From positions 82,331,525 through 82,395,524 of the forward strand of contig CM043958.1 of assembly GCA_014529385.2 (NCBI GenBank): 64,000 nt of DNA, given 5' to 3'. Shown here in pieces: positions 1 through 10,900 of the stretch. The translations under genes and the position numbers were made by a program. Source of the DNA: Adiantum capillus-veneris. Taxonomy: Eukaryota > Streptophyta > Polypodiopsida > Polypodiales > Pteridaceae. The notes under the pieces were generated by a model, which worked only from the letters and a program-made list of their open reading frames with translations, ran no database searches and had not been told where the DNA came from. Each line of letters opens with the position of its first letter. Position 1 is the first letter of the stretch.

Positions 1-320
1 AGGGTTTGCCATATCTCATGGTATATTGCTCCATATTACACCAAAATTGGGGAGTACACTCCACATGCATTGTATTACATGCCTACGCACTCATTGTCAC
101 CTCAAAGTGCCAAAAAAACCTAATGGAGATAGTAAACACGCTCACTGTCTAGTGTTGCTAAATTGTCAGTTTTAGTGTTTTGGGCTTGCAAGCATGCTTT
201 ATACATATATTTTGAGTGTTACTTGCATTTGATGATCATCAAAGATTTAGTTGAAGCTCCTATCCAACACTCTGACTAGACGCTGACAACTTTCAAGTTG
301 GTGGTCTGCTTACAGGGAAA
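1..320. other. Leader upstream of the 878-aa frame; no gene seen
   Basis: No coding frame, LTR match or tRNA is visible here. The sequence just before the first ATG reads pyrimidine-rich then TTACAG, which could be a splice acceptor or simply a leader. If the following frames belong to an LTR element, its 5' LTR must lie to the left of the window. Confidence 0.4.
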
Positions 321-2957
321 ATGCAAGAAGAAAAGAGTCTAGCCAAGAGACCCAGAAGAAAGTCCATCAAGCAAGAATTAGAAGAGATGCCACCTTATAC
401 TATCTTGAAGAGGACAATGAAGGAAGCAACTACCTACCTAAAGAGAGAGCTTTTGGAAGCACACAGTGCAACCATATATGAGGGAATATTCAGAACCCCA
501 GACAACCAACTGGTGGATGTCCCCCTAACCCCAAGAGAAGTCTACGGGCTCACCAGCCAGCACCAAGATGACTTGGAAAAAGTGGATTTGCATAGATATT
601 TTGAAATGGAGCCGTGCGAAGTAGATTTACAGAGAGCTTATGAGCTTCTGCACACATTTCAAGCAGATGGCATTGCCCATATCACCGATATGGCCAATGA
701 AAAAGTCCAAGTACACATAAGCCAAGAAGTTATTGCAGTTGCACTCAACTTGTCAAACACGGGGATGCAAATGAGGGCTCGACATGAGAGAGAGCCAAAT
801 ACATTTGTAAAGCGGGATTCAGCTGCTACATTTGATAGCATTATCTGCCAGAGGGCTCGGCTCCCCACCCGGATTTATCAGCACTTCTTCCATATTACAG
901 ATAAAAGACCGCCCCGCTTCACCACCCCCAACCATGCAGTGGCTACTACATTCTCATGGGCTTGCCGACAACATGCCCCTGTGGATATATATCATCCACA
1001 GTACATTCATTATAATCTCCTTCACCTCCGAAGAAAGGGCGCTGTCAAATATTTAGTTGCACCCGAAGTTCTGACAAGAATTGCATATGAGGCCATTGGG
1101 GCCACAACTCAGCTACCACCTGCTTCCTCCCAACAAGATTGGTTACAAGATATTGATTCCTCTGACGACGAGCCACCCAAGCCGAAGGCTAAGCCAGTGA
1201 GGGTAGGATTAAGGAGGTTAGTGACAGTGCAAGAAGAGAAGGAAATAGAGGAAACACATCATGAAGCCTCACAACCAGAAAGTGATTCCGAAGAGGAAGA
1301 ACAAGCGGGAACCTCTTCTAAACCACAACCAACACAAGCATCAAAGCCGGAGACTGAGAGAGAGGAAGAAGAACACACCCCATTGATGAAAAGGAAAAGG
1401 AAAATACCTCCCACAGCTCCAGTACCAGAGGATCCACTACAAAAGAAGGCTCGCCTTGAACGCCTAAAAGAATCATACAAGAAGCAACGGGTAGTAGCCG
1501 GTGACCTTGAGGAGCAGTGGAATCCACGAGAACCACGCGTCAAAAAGCCCTCAGTCACCGTGGCCGAAGAGGACCTCCTTCTCAAAGCATATCTAAAGGA
1601 AGAGGAGGAAAGACTTGCCAAAGAGAGGATGGAAAGAATGGAGGGCTCAGCAGCATATGAACCACTTGTAACAGAACAACAGCCTCCATCTCCTCCTCCA
1701 CAGCCTGAAGAGCCACACATCTCAGAAGGACAACCTACACAAGCAACACAAACAGAGCCTGAGATAGCTAAAGAAGAAGCTCAGAAGAAAAATCAAGATT
1801 CAACTCCATTGAGTGGAGAAATTGCCGCAAGAAAGGTATCTGTCTCTGTAACAAGAACTCACATACTAAGGAAACAATATGCAGGACTTGAAGGAAAGGG
1901 AGAGCCAGAGGTCCAAAGTGCTCCAATTATTGTCAACCTCGAAGATGATGAAGCGGCTCCGCCTCCAAAGGAAGAAACTGTCAAGCTTGCTATGCCAGAG
2001 AAGCAAAAAAAAGTTGAAAGTCTAGCTCACACACCAATAGCTGAATCATCAAAGGCACGAGAAGACACATTTGCAGTACCACTTATATTCCACACTCCGC
2101 CAGCAGTGGTCCCACCGTCGATGCAGACCTTCGGTCAAGGCTTGGACTTCTTTGCTTCTCAGATTACAATGATGACCGAAGGAATGAAACATCAGGCCAG
2201 GCAGCTTGAGCAAGAAACAGCTACAAAGAGCTTGCAGCTTGAAAAAGCACTCCAAGAAGTATCTCAACTGAAAGAACAGCTAACCAGCACTGATGATGAG
2301 CTAAGAAAACTACATACTCAGTTTACAGCAGAAAAGGAGTTGCATCAGAAAGTAAGACATGAGTATAGTGGACTCAAATTTATGTATGATCTGGGCACGG
2401 ATCACATGACTTCCTTAAAGGCCCAAGTCCAGCTTCAAAGTGAACTCATCGACAAGCTCAAAGGCTATGCAGCAGGCGAGGCCACCTCCTCCTCAGCTCA
2501 AATAGCTATGCAAGAAAAAGATCAGAAGATAGAAGAGCTCGAGAAGAAGCTGAGGATGGAAGCCTTCCAGAGAGAAGAGCTGGTAGCTCAATCTATGCTA
2601 CAAAAAGACCAACTCCTTCTAGAAAATGCAAATTTAAAGCAACAGTTGGCACTCTTAAAAGCTTCAAGTTCACGGCCAAATATAGCACCTACATCTACTA
2701 GGCCTGAAGCCAGGCCACTAGAGACAGAAGGGACTGTACAGCAAGAGATGCCTCCAGAGGAACCAATATCTGCACCTGCTACAGAGCTAGAACCTACTAC
2801 AGCTGAAGCAGCAGACAAAGAGCTTACATTGAATGAATTGGCAGAGCTGCAGTTAAGAGAGCGCATGGAGACCCTCCATGAGAGGTATCATTGGAAGAGC
2901 CTAAGCTGGGAGCAGCGTATACTACACTCTGCAAATGTCTCTCACCTGACTCCCTAG
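321..2957 (+). CDS. Uncharacterised 878-aa coiled-coil protein, probably encoded by a pol-less LTR element
   Basis: This is the longest non-pol open frame in the window, uninterrupted for 878 codons from ATG to TAG. Residues 1-270 look globular and include a stretch around 100-150 (helical, with VHISQEVIAVALNL) that reminds me loosely of N-terminal domains in plant transposon-linked proteins; I cannot assign it. Residues about 275-590 are a low-complexity Glu/Lys/Pro/Gln linker. Residues about 605-780 have long heptad-like Leu/Glu/Lys runs typical of a coiled coil. No zinc knuckle, protease, RT or integrase motif is present. A second, broken frame starts 7 bases after the stop, and a polypurine tract plus LTR start follows at 3766-3778, so I infer an element-encoded gag-like or accessory protein. 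A host gene is possible but less likely. The lack of stops amid decayed neighbours suggests either recent insertion or retained function. Confidence 0.6.
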   Translation: MQEEKSLAKRPRRKSIKQELEEMPPYTILKRTMKEATTYLKRELLEAHSATIYEGIFRTPDNQLVDVPLTPREVYGLTSQHQDDLEKVDLHRYFEMEPCEVDLQRAYELLHTFQADGIAHITDMANEKVQVHISQEVIAVALNLSNTGMQMRARHEREPNTFVKRDSAATFDSIICQRARLPTRIYQHFFHITDKRPPRFTTPNHAVATTFSWACRQHAPVDIYHPQYIHYNLLHLRRKGAVKYLVAPEVLTRIAYEAIGATTQLPPASSQQDWLQDIDSSDDEPPKPKAKPVRVGLRRLVTVQEEKEIEETHHEASQPESDSEEEEQAGTSSKPQPTQASKPETEREEEEHTPLMKRKRKIPPTAPVPEDPLQKKARLERLKESYKKQRVVAGDLEEQWNPREPRVKKPSVTVAEEDLLLKAYLKEEEERLAKERMERMEGSAAYEPLVTEQQPPSPPPQPEEPHISEGQPTQATQTEPEIAKEEAQKKNQDSTPLSGEIAARKVSVSVTRTHILRKQYAGLEGKGEPEVQSAPIIVNLEDDEAAPPPKEETVKLAMPEKQKKVESLAHTPIAESSKAREDTFAVPLIFHTPPAVVPPSMQTFGQGLDFFASQITMMTEGMKHQARQLEQETATKSLQLEKALQEVSQLKEQLTSTDDELRKLHTQFTAEKELHQKVRHEYSGLKFMYDLGTDHMTSLKAQVQLQSELIDKLKGYAAGEATSSSAQIAMQEKDQKIEELEKKLRMEAFQREELVAQSMLQKDQLLLENANLKQQLALLKASSSRPNIAPTSTRPEARPLETEGTVQQEMPPEEPISAPATELEPTTAEAADKELTLNELAELQLRERMETLHERYHWKSLSWEQRILHSANVSHLTP

Positions 2958-2964
2958 CAGATAA

Positions 2965-3681
2965 ATGAAGCTTGAGGAGCAGCATGTGCCGGAGAAAAGT
3001 CTTGAACCTACATGGCGACAGAGATGGCTTAAGAAGCATCCAGAATTTCTTATCCATCAAGTCCACGCACCTAGATACATTAAAGAAGATCCTACAATCT
3101 GCCCCTGTCCGTGAGTATACACATGGCAAGAGTTTGAGCACCTTCAGAAGGAGCATCCCACTTGGATGAACTATCCACTGCTGTCAGCTCCTAAGCCAGG
3201 TGACTACCTTACAAAAGAATATATGATCAGATCATTGACTGAAGCTGAGGAAATGTACAGAGGTCTCCCAGACCTATCTACAGGCATGCTAAGGAAAATA
3301 TGTCGGATGCTACTAACCTGTATACAGGTATACCACCAGACCAAGTTAACCGACACTCCCTGGTTGGGTTTTTTGGAGGGTACAAGAGGCCTATACTATG
3401 ATCTATCCGGCCAATCAGATGAAGTCATTTTGCATTGATTTTTTGCTCATCTAATGTTTTTGCCCAACTACTACCTCCAAACATTTGAAGAGGCTTTCTA
3501 CAAAGGCTTCTTCTCCTATAATTCAAAGATCTTCAACATCGAAGTCGTAGACCTTAGAGCAAGATATGTAAGTTATACAGCGATCGAGTTGAAGCATGGG
3601 ATCCAGAATATCCCACTATCAGCCATTGAAAAGGACAAGAAGGCCCAGTTCAAAGCGGCAGGGCGGCAGGGCGCAGATTAG
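2965..3681 (+). pseudogene. Second frame of the same element, broken by two stops
   Basis: Reading from the ATG at 2965, one frame stays coherent for about 239 codons except for in-frame TGA codons at 3112-3114 and 3436-3438. The three pieces have similar Tyr/Trp/Leu-rich composition and read naturally through the stops, for example TWRQRWLKKHPEF before the first stop and YTWQEFEHLQKEHP after it. I do not recognise the family. It directly follows the 878-aa frame, suggesting a two-gene unit or one longer polyprotein. Further down, in another frame, the end HVEDDLV* just before the PPT resembles the usual end of Gypsy polyproteins, which supports an LTR-element origin. Stop-codon readthrough cannot be excluded but simple decay is likelier. 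Confidence 0.5.
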
Positions 3682-3765
3682 AAAGATATCCACTCAATTG
3701 GACAGATGAAACGCCAAGCGCTTTACACACTCCACAACAACCCCATGTCGAGGACGACTTGGTTT

Positions 3766-3777
3766 AGGAGGGGGGAG
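3766..3777 (+). promoter_or_regulatory. Polypurine tract
   Basis: AGGAGGGGGGAG sits immediately before TGTTGCAGG, the usual arrangement of a plus-strand primer site and the 5' end of a 3' LTR. It places the 878-aa frame and its partner inside an LTR element in the same orientation. Confidence 0.65.
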
Positions 3778-4250
3778 TGTTGCAGGTCAGCAACGGTGGA
3801 TAGCGGCCACCACTACATCAAGTCAAATCCCTGCCTTTTTGTATTAATTTTCTACTCTGAAGCTGAGCTTGTAATATTTTTGCTATTCAAATGTAAAGGG
3901 TTTATCTTCAGGGGCCATGGGCTTCCAAGTTGTACTGATTCCCAACTCAAGCACACAATTGATTATTGAGCCATGTATCTATGGGAAACCCTCCTCCCAC
4001 AAGACCTAAGTATAAAGGTCAAAATGAAGGGTTTTGTAAGGGGGATTTTATGAGTTAAAAAAACTCTCTATGCGAGCAACTTATCTATTTTTTTGTGTGT
4101 GCATCTTCTTTGATTGCTATCTTGTGCTGCACGAGTCGCATTGCAGAACCGAGACCACAGTCGTGTTCAGCTCATCGAGCTCTTCGATTCAACGCCACCC
4201 ATTCGCCACGAGACGCTACTTCTCGAGCATTGACCTACAGACTTACATGT
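3778..4250 (+). repeat. 3' LTR (start defined, end uncertain)
   Basis: The LTR begins TGTTGCAGG right after the PPT. A TATA-like AGTATAAAGG lies near 4010, where an LTR promoter would be. A candidate CA end occurs near 4250, but with no second LTR in the window I cannot fix the 3' boundary; the LTR could extend further towards 4700. Confidence 0.45.
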
Positions 4251-4676
4251 GAGTTTTAGGGAGTTTAGGGTAGATTTCAGCGAAACCAACCATAGAGTAG
4301 GGTAGCTCTCCCTTAGATGCAGCTGTAGAGACCATCTGGGACCGTTTTCAACAACTTCCATTTTGCTGTCAGACAGTAAGCGTGTTTTCTACCAGGGTGC
4401 AAAATTCAGGTTTGAGGGTCTAGGTAGCTTGGGGACATGTAGGAAATTGCCTACGGTGAGTTTCGTGTCAAATCGAGGTCATTAGCCCAAGGTTTAGCTT
4501 AGTTTCGTGACGTAGGAGGTTCTTGGCAGATCCCGCACACACATGACTTAGAGATCTTAGATGACCATTTCATAGGTATTCGACAAGAGGTTGACACCCT
4601 CTTGGCGCGCCTCCATGCCCTAATCGGGTCAGTGACATCCCTAGTTGACATCTTTATGTGTTGAGTAGGTTCTCGC
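4251..4676. other. Unassigned stretch between LTR and LINE A
   Basis: No coding frame or match to other parts of the window is apparent. It may be the remainder of the preceding LTR or genomic flank. LINE A coding sequence becomes recognisable after about 4680-4860. Confidence 0.3.
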
Positions 4677-6749
4677 TTGCTACGAGCGACACTCAAAAAA
4701 CAGCTACTCTCCGAAGCCATCATGTATCACAGAAAGAGTTTTATGTTTGGCCAATGGACCCCGAAATCTGGCCATTGCACCTTATGTATTGACCTTGCAT
4801 GTGGAGAAGCAACTAAGCATGATAATTTCAGTCAAAGGAAAGAGAAATTATCACTATGTATGGATTTCAAACGAGCACCAATGTACATTAAAATGGTTGA
4901 GAAAAAATTACGGATGAAGAAGCTTCAATATGATGCACCATTGGAAACTAAATGGGAAGCTTTCAAGAAAGTTGTTTGTTCTTGTGCCAAAAAATGCTTT
5001 GCTATAAAGCATCTCCATGGTATCAACAAAGATAGATCACCCAAAAGGTGGTTTGATAAAGAATGTCAAGATGCTTGAAAGTCCTTGATAAAGCTTGATG
5101 CAACTATGGACAAAGATAACTATCAAAGTCATTTGTATACATACAAGGCATTGATTCAAAAGAAGAGAAGAATATGGGAAGTAAAGCAACAACTTTTTCA
5201 AGTCCAAGAAAAGTCACATGCATGTGGAAGATTTTGGAGAAACTTGAGGGGAAAGCGGGTTGAGAATTTTGGTAACTTGAGTCTTGTGGATATGTAAACA
5301 CATTGTAGGCAATTATATGAGCAATCAAATGTTAAAAAAATGCCATTTTATGGTTCACTCCCATGTATGCCCTCTTTTTTTACTGTTGAGGATGTATGCG
5401 GTGGCCTTGAAAAGTTGGCCACTCGCAAAGCGGGAGATCTTCAAGGTATCAAGCCGGAGATGATCAAATGGACGGGAGATTTTACCCATGAGTGGCTTTT
5501 GTTGTTTACGGATGATGTAGTGCTTCTAGCACACACTTTAGAAGATGCACAAAAGCTTATGGTTGTCCTTGAGAACGTTTTCTTGCATAGTGGGCTGATT
5601 GTGAATGAATCCAAAACAAAGGTTATGCTTGTGAAAACCAACCATAAGGAGAAGCCATGCATTGTGTACAACAATGAGACACTTAAAGTTGTTGAGAACT
5701 TTAAGTACCTTGGCCTTGAGGTTTCGTCCAATCACAAGTGGCATCAATGTGCTATGTGTCGTTTGGAAGCGGGAAAGAGAGCATATTATGCATTTGAGAA
5801 CATGTGTAATGCGGGAAACATCAAGTGTTGGGTTCTCAAGAAGTATCTTTTTGATGCATTGGTGACATCAATTCTTCTTTATGGAGTTGAAGTGTGGGGC
5901 GGGAGCATCTCAAAGTCTACTTAGAAAGAGTTTGAGAATGTCCAAAAGCATTTTCTTACAAACTTTTTCCAATTGAAGACACAAACACCATATATGCTTC
6001 TACTTCTTGAGTCGGGATGTCTTCTAATTGAGGTTATGGGCATGGAAAGGATTGTGGAGTACATGATAAAGATGCGTCAAAACCCCTCACATCGACTTCC
6101 TACAATTGCATGGGAAGCAAGCAAAAAAGTTAAAAAGATGCATAAAAGCAAGATCTTGAGCATGGGATGGATGCAAGACATAACGAAGTGGCTTGGGAGA
6201 TGGGATGCATTACACTTGCTACATGATACTTCAATTGACTCCCAAGTGAATGAAGCTTTTCTACAATGCCAATGTATTACCGCTTGGGAGAAATCCGGTG
6301 GGTCACGCTTCATACATTACACCACCCATATAGCTCCCAACTACAAAACTATATTCTTCGCTGGAAGAGGAAACCGTACTCACACTTACATGCTTGAGTC
6401 TATCCCCTTGTCAACGATACGCACTATCACAGCCATTTGGCGTAGCTCCCATTTCCTTCGATGTGAGATAGGGCGTTGGGGCAATGGAGAAGAGTCAAAT
6501 CGACTGTGCACATTATGCTCACTGCAAGTTTGAGAGTCTGAGTACCACACACTACTAGAGTGCTCAGCTTTTGGTCACATCGGAACTTGCTTCTCTCACA
6601 TTTTCAGCCATAACTTAGGCCTACATACTTTCCTCGCCCCACCAAAGTGTGGGCTCTCCATTGCGACTCTCATCACCACGATTTTGGAGCATCGAGAGTC
6701 ACTCATCAGCCATACACATACTACATCATATGTAACATTGGTCCCATAG
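4677..6749 (+). pseudogene. LINE copy A, 5'-truncated ORF2 (reverse transcriptase)
   Basis: One reading frame runs from 4677 to the stop at 6747-6749, broken by in-frame stops at 5076, 5295, 5922 and 6531. The order is: linker with a WFDKEC motif that typically lies between endonuclease and RT; the start of the RT region (5340-5490); an abrupt jump from that region to the catalytic box, so much of the RT palm is deleted; FTDDVVLLA at 5505, where copy B has YADDVVLLA; thumb and connection sequence; and a C-terminal CTLC...EYHTLLEC zinc-binding end. It aligns through its whole 3' half with copy B (13127-14822). This family of retrotransposons reverse-transcribes its RNA at a nicked target. This copy is dead. 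Confidence 0.85.
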
Positions 6750-6813
6750 GTCATTTTTGACCTCTGAGGATGATAATCAAATAAATCTATCTATCTATCT
6801 CTCTCTCAGCCTT
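6748..6813 (+). other. LINE A 3' end: hairpin plus ATCT/CT tail
   Basis: The last stop codon overlaps a perfect 6-bp inverted repeat, AGGTCA-TTTT-TGACCT (6748-6763), followed by GAGGATGATAAT and then AAATAAATCTATCTATCTATCTCTCTCT. LINE B has the same hairpin, the same 12-base motif (one difference in the two bases between) and a CT tail, so this is the element's 3' terminus, likely recognised by its RT. Confidence 0.75.
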
Positions 6814-7031
6814 TTTGGGACCTAGTAGAAAGCAGTTCACTCTTTTGACCATAACTCGCTCATTTGAACTCCGATTTAGGTGATCTATAGCCTCAATCAA
6901 AGAGCACGAAGCCCTCTATGCATTGATGTAAAGACATAATTTTTTTGTGTAATGGAAGGCTTTGCTGTAATAGTATCTCAGAACTAAAAAAACTATCAAA
7001 ACTTTTTGTTTTTATTGCCGACTTGAAGGCA

Positions 7032-7414
7032 ATGTCAGACAAAACTCGCCAGGGTGGAAAATCCACACTCGCCATGGAGAATGATGCAAAATCTCCAAGG
7101 AATTTGGATGCTAATCCAACCAGATCCTCTACAACAACGAAAGCAATGATCATGGCTTACTTAATCTCATTACAAGAAACCGTCAACAAGCAAGGTGAGG
7201 AGTTGCACACACTTGCAATGGAGAATGGCACTTTAAGAGTTCTCGTTATGGAGAATGAGCACCTCAAGAAGGTTCTTCAAATGCAAACAACACGTTTGAT
7301 GCATCTTGAGAATGAAGTTCAAGAATGTAAATGCTCTCTTGTTCACATCAATGTATTGAAAGAGCGCTTGAGCAAAGTTGAGAGTGATCATGTATTGAAA
7401 GAGGAAACGATAGA
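7032..7414 (+). pseudogene. LINE B ORF1, 5' part
   Basis: The frame starts MSDKTRQGGKS and contains a Ser/Thr/Lys-rich head followed by a clear coiled coil (about residues 45-125, repeated heptads such as LRVLVMENEHLKKVL). Coiled-coil-mediated trimerisation is standard for LINE ORF1 proteins, which bind the element RNA. The frame is interrupted inside the TSD at the Ile codon 7410-7412 by Copia C and resumes, in phase, at 12602. An ATG at 6945 in the same frame is a possible earlier start. Confidence 0.7.
7410..7414. repeat. Target-site duplication ATAGA (left, Copia C)
   Basis: ATAGA lies immediately before the 5' LTR and is repeated exactly at 12602-12606 after the 3' LTR. Confidence 0.95.
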
Positions 7415-7736
7415 TGTTGAGATGTCGAGCTCTACACCTTGAGCTGGCATCCACTACGGGTCTTGGCTGCTTACGGCATTTACTCACTGGCGCGTTAGGT
7501 GACCGACACGGAGGATCTCTGCCAGTGATTCTACAGCTGGACTACACTTATAGTGCCAGCTTAGTACGCTTCTAGCGAGTTCACACTTAGTGACCGCATG
7601 TACATATGTGCTACTTTTCAGCTTTAGCACTTAGTCATTTTGTACTCTCTTTTCTGTGAAGAAGAAGAAGAAGCTTTCCATCTCTGTGTGCTTTGTGCTT
7701 GTCTTGTGTAGCTCTCTTACATCCTCATTCTTTACA
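7415..7736 (+). repeat. Copia C 5' LTR
   Basis: It begins TGTTGAGATGTCGAGC and ends CATTCTTTACA. It is the same length as the 3' copy with 5 visible transitions between them. It drives transcription of the element; a (GAA)n run lies near its end. Confidence 0.95.
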
Positions 7737-7748
7737 TGGTATCAGAGC
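7737..7748 (+). promoter_or_regulatory. Primer binding site, initiator Met tRNA type
   Basis: TGGTATCAGAGC abuts the 5' LTR with no spacer and is the standard complement of the 3' end of plant initiator tRNA-Met. Confidence 0.95.
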
Positions 7749-7970
7749 CTGGTGCAGGCAAGAGAGGCTAAGAGAGCAAGAGCATCACAATCCCTTCGTT
7801 CGCAATCCACAGTGCAGTATACAGAGATTTACTGTACAAGTACAGTGGTTGTGAAACGCTTGATTGTGGACACTCGTTGAGTGTAGAAAGCGTTACAGGA
7901 ACCACGATAGCAGGTTCAACAGATTTGCATGTTTTTGCAGATTGCAGCTATTTTGTCTTGGTGCTTCAAG

Positions 7971-10900
7971 ATGTCTGACGGTTTCAGTCAGATTGTTACT
8001 GAGAATCTTGAGAAAAATAACTACCCTGCATGGAAGTTCAGAATAACAAATTTCCTAAAAGGAAAAGGTTATTGGGACTATGTAGAAGGAGACAATGAAA
8101 AGGAACCAGAGATTCCCGAGGCAAATGCTACAACAGAACAAAGGAAAGCTTTGAGGGACTGGCAACAAGGCCAGAGCAAAGTGATGTATTGGCTTTCTAT
8201 GAGCATCACAGATGGCATGATGGGCTATCTACAGGATGCTGAAACCCCCACCATTGCATGGAGAAACTTAGGCAGAGTGTTCGAGGTGAACACCAAGGCC
8301 AGGAAGCTTCAACTAAAGTCGGAGCTAAATCAGGTTAAGAGAAACAACCTCTCAATCAATGATTATGCTTTGAAGATCAAGAGTATCATTGAGGCTCTTG
8401 GGTCTATTAAAGTCTCAGTGGAAGACGATGACATTGTCCGTGCATGCTTGGATGGTCTAGGAGATGAGTATGTACATTTTAGGTCTTCCATGAATACAAG
8501 AGACGACATCCCCGTGTTCCAAGATTTGATTTCTATGCTTATTCTTGAGGAGAAGAACCTTGACACATCCTCTTCTCATGGCAGAAATAATTCTGAACAG
8601 GCCTTCTATTCTAACTCCAACAGAGGTAGAGGTAGAGGTCGTGGTCGAGGCCCAAGGGGTTGCAGGGGCCAATTTCTGGAAGGTCAATCAAATCAAAACA
8701 ATACAGGTGGCAGGGGAAACCAATCTCAAGGCAGGGGGAGTCAAAGAGGTCGTGGTGCAGGATCAAGCAGGCAGCAACATACTCCAGATAGTAGAGAATG
8801 TTGGACTTGTGGTGAAAGAGGTCACATGTCACGTGACTGTCCAAAGGGAAAAGCAAGTAGAAAGAGAGAACAGGGCAACTATGCATCTACTAGCAGAGAT
8901 GCAGATGACAGCAAAAACGAGCGCATGTTTGTTATGCAGCATGTAATGAATACAATGACTGCAGAGAATTCCACCCAAGATGATGTTTGGTATGTGGATT
9001 CAGGTGCCTCTAATCACATGACGTCTCGTGGAGAGTGGTTTAGAGATATGCGCAAACCAGATGTGTCAGGCTATGTGCAGACAGGAGATGACACAGCTCA
9101 CCCCATTGCTCATGTAGGGGACATACCTCTAAATACGAAGAGTGGGAAATCAAAGTACTTAGCAGATGTACTTCATGTCCCAAACATTACAAAGAATCTT
9201 GTTTCTGTTGGACAAATGGTTGAGCAGGGTTTGCAGATTCGCTTCAATCCAAATGGCTGTTATGTAGAAGATTTCCAGAATGGCTGTAAGCTGATCACAG
9301 AGGGCAAATGTGTGGGCAGAATGTTTACGCTGAATGTAGACATGCCTGAGGTAAAAGCTGCATTATTTGCACAGGGCACAGGTGTTGTGGCTGATGTTGA
9401 CATTTGGCACAAACGCATTGGCCATGTCAATGAGCAGAGATTGCGCAGCATGCAATCAAAACAGATTGTAAAAGGTTTGCCCAAATTCAAGGTGGATGGT
9501 ATGCATAAAGTGTGTGCAGCATGCCAGTTTGGAAAACAGTCAAAGGGCTCATTTCCACATGAGCGCAATGTATGTAAAAAGCCACTTGAGGTGGTGCACA
9601 CAGATGTTTGGGGTCCAACCGATACTGCAAGTATACATGGTTGCAGGTATTATGTCTCTTTCATTGATGACCATACAAGGAAAGTATGGGTCTACTTCAT
9701 GCGTAACAAAAGTGAAGTGTTTGGTCACTTTCAAGACTTCAAAGTCATGATTGAGAAGGAGACAGATATGCAAATCAAGACATTGAGGTCAGATGGAGGG
9801 GGAGAGTACTTCTCCAACGATTTTTCAGATTTTCTGCGAATGCATGGTATACACAGGCAGTTTACATGCAAATATACTCCACAGCAGAATGGGGTCGCAG
9901 AAAGGAAAAACAGGCACATTGCAGAGGTTGCACGTGCATTGATGAATGAGAAGAACATGCCTCATCATCTCTGGGCTGAAGCTGTAAATACAGCTGTGTA
10001 CATTATGAACAGGACACCTACAGCTGCGCTGCATGATGTAACACCTGAGGAAAAGTTTACAGGTACAAAGCCTGATTTGGCACACTTGAAAGTGTTTGGC
10101 TGCATAGCTTACGTGCATGTACCAGATGAGTTGCGTAGGAAATTGGATCCTAAAGCAGAGAAATGTATTCTTGTGGGATATTCCCTTGAACAAAAGGGGT
10201 ACAGGTGCTACAATCCTACTACACGAGAATTACGAGTGAGCAGAGATGTAGTCTTTGATGAGATGAGCAGCTGGTACAGTAATGCACATGGCACTATTGG
10301 GGCTGATGTAAAAGATGATGTGGTTGTACAAAATGTGAGACCACAGTCACAGGTTTTGAGTGGACCACAAGAGTCCTCTTCTCGTGGCTCTGTTGAGAAA
10401 CCATGGAATGGTAGACTACGTACGCAGGTTACTCCACCAACAGGTACAGGGAATGTATCACGAAAAGGAAAGGAAAAGGTTGATGAACCTCCCTTTATGG
10501 CTGATGCATCATCAAGTTTTTCACATGTAGACATGGATTCAGATGGTTCTAAACAAAGTCTTGATGAGGAATTTGGAATTCCGGCTGTCAGGACACCTGG
10601 TGTAAGGAAAGTACGAGAAGATGCTAGAGGGCAAAGGAGTGACCCAGGACCGCGCAGATCTAATAGAGTCAGAAATCCAGTTCAGAAATTGACTTATGAT
10701 GGGTATCTAGCGCATCACCAAGCCTACATGGCTAAGGTGATACAGGATGTGGAGCCCACATGTTTTGAGGATGCAGTTGGAAATGTGCATTGGGATGATG
10801 CAATGAATGAAGAGATGGCTGCATTGGAAGCAAACAACACATGGGAGTTGGTGCCATTGCCAAGTGGCAAGAAAGCTATTGGCTGTAAATGGGTGTATAA

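Noticed and set aside
1259-1720. Antisense frames opposite the 878-aa protein
   Set aside because: Serine/cysteine-rich shadows of the Glu/Lys-rich sense codons; no independent support.
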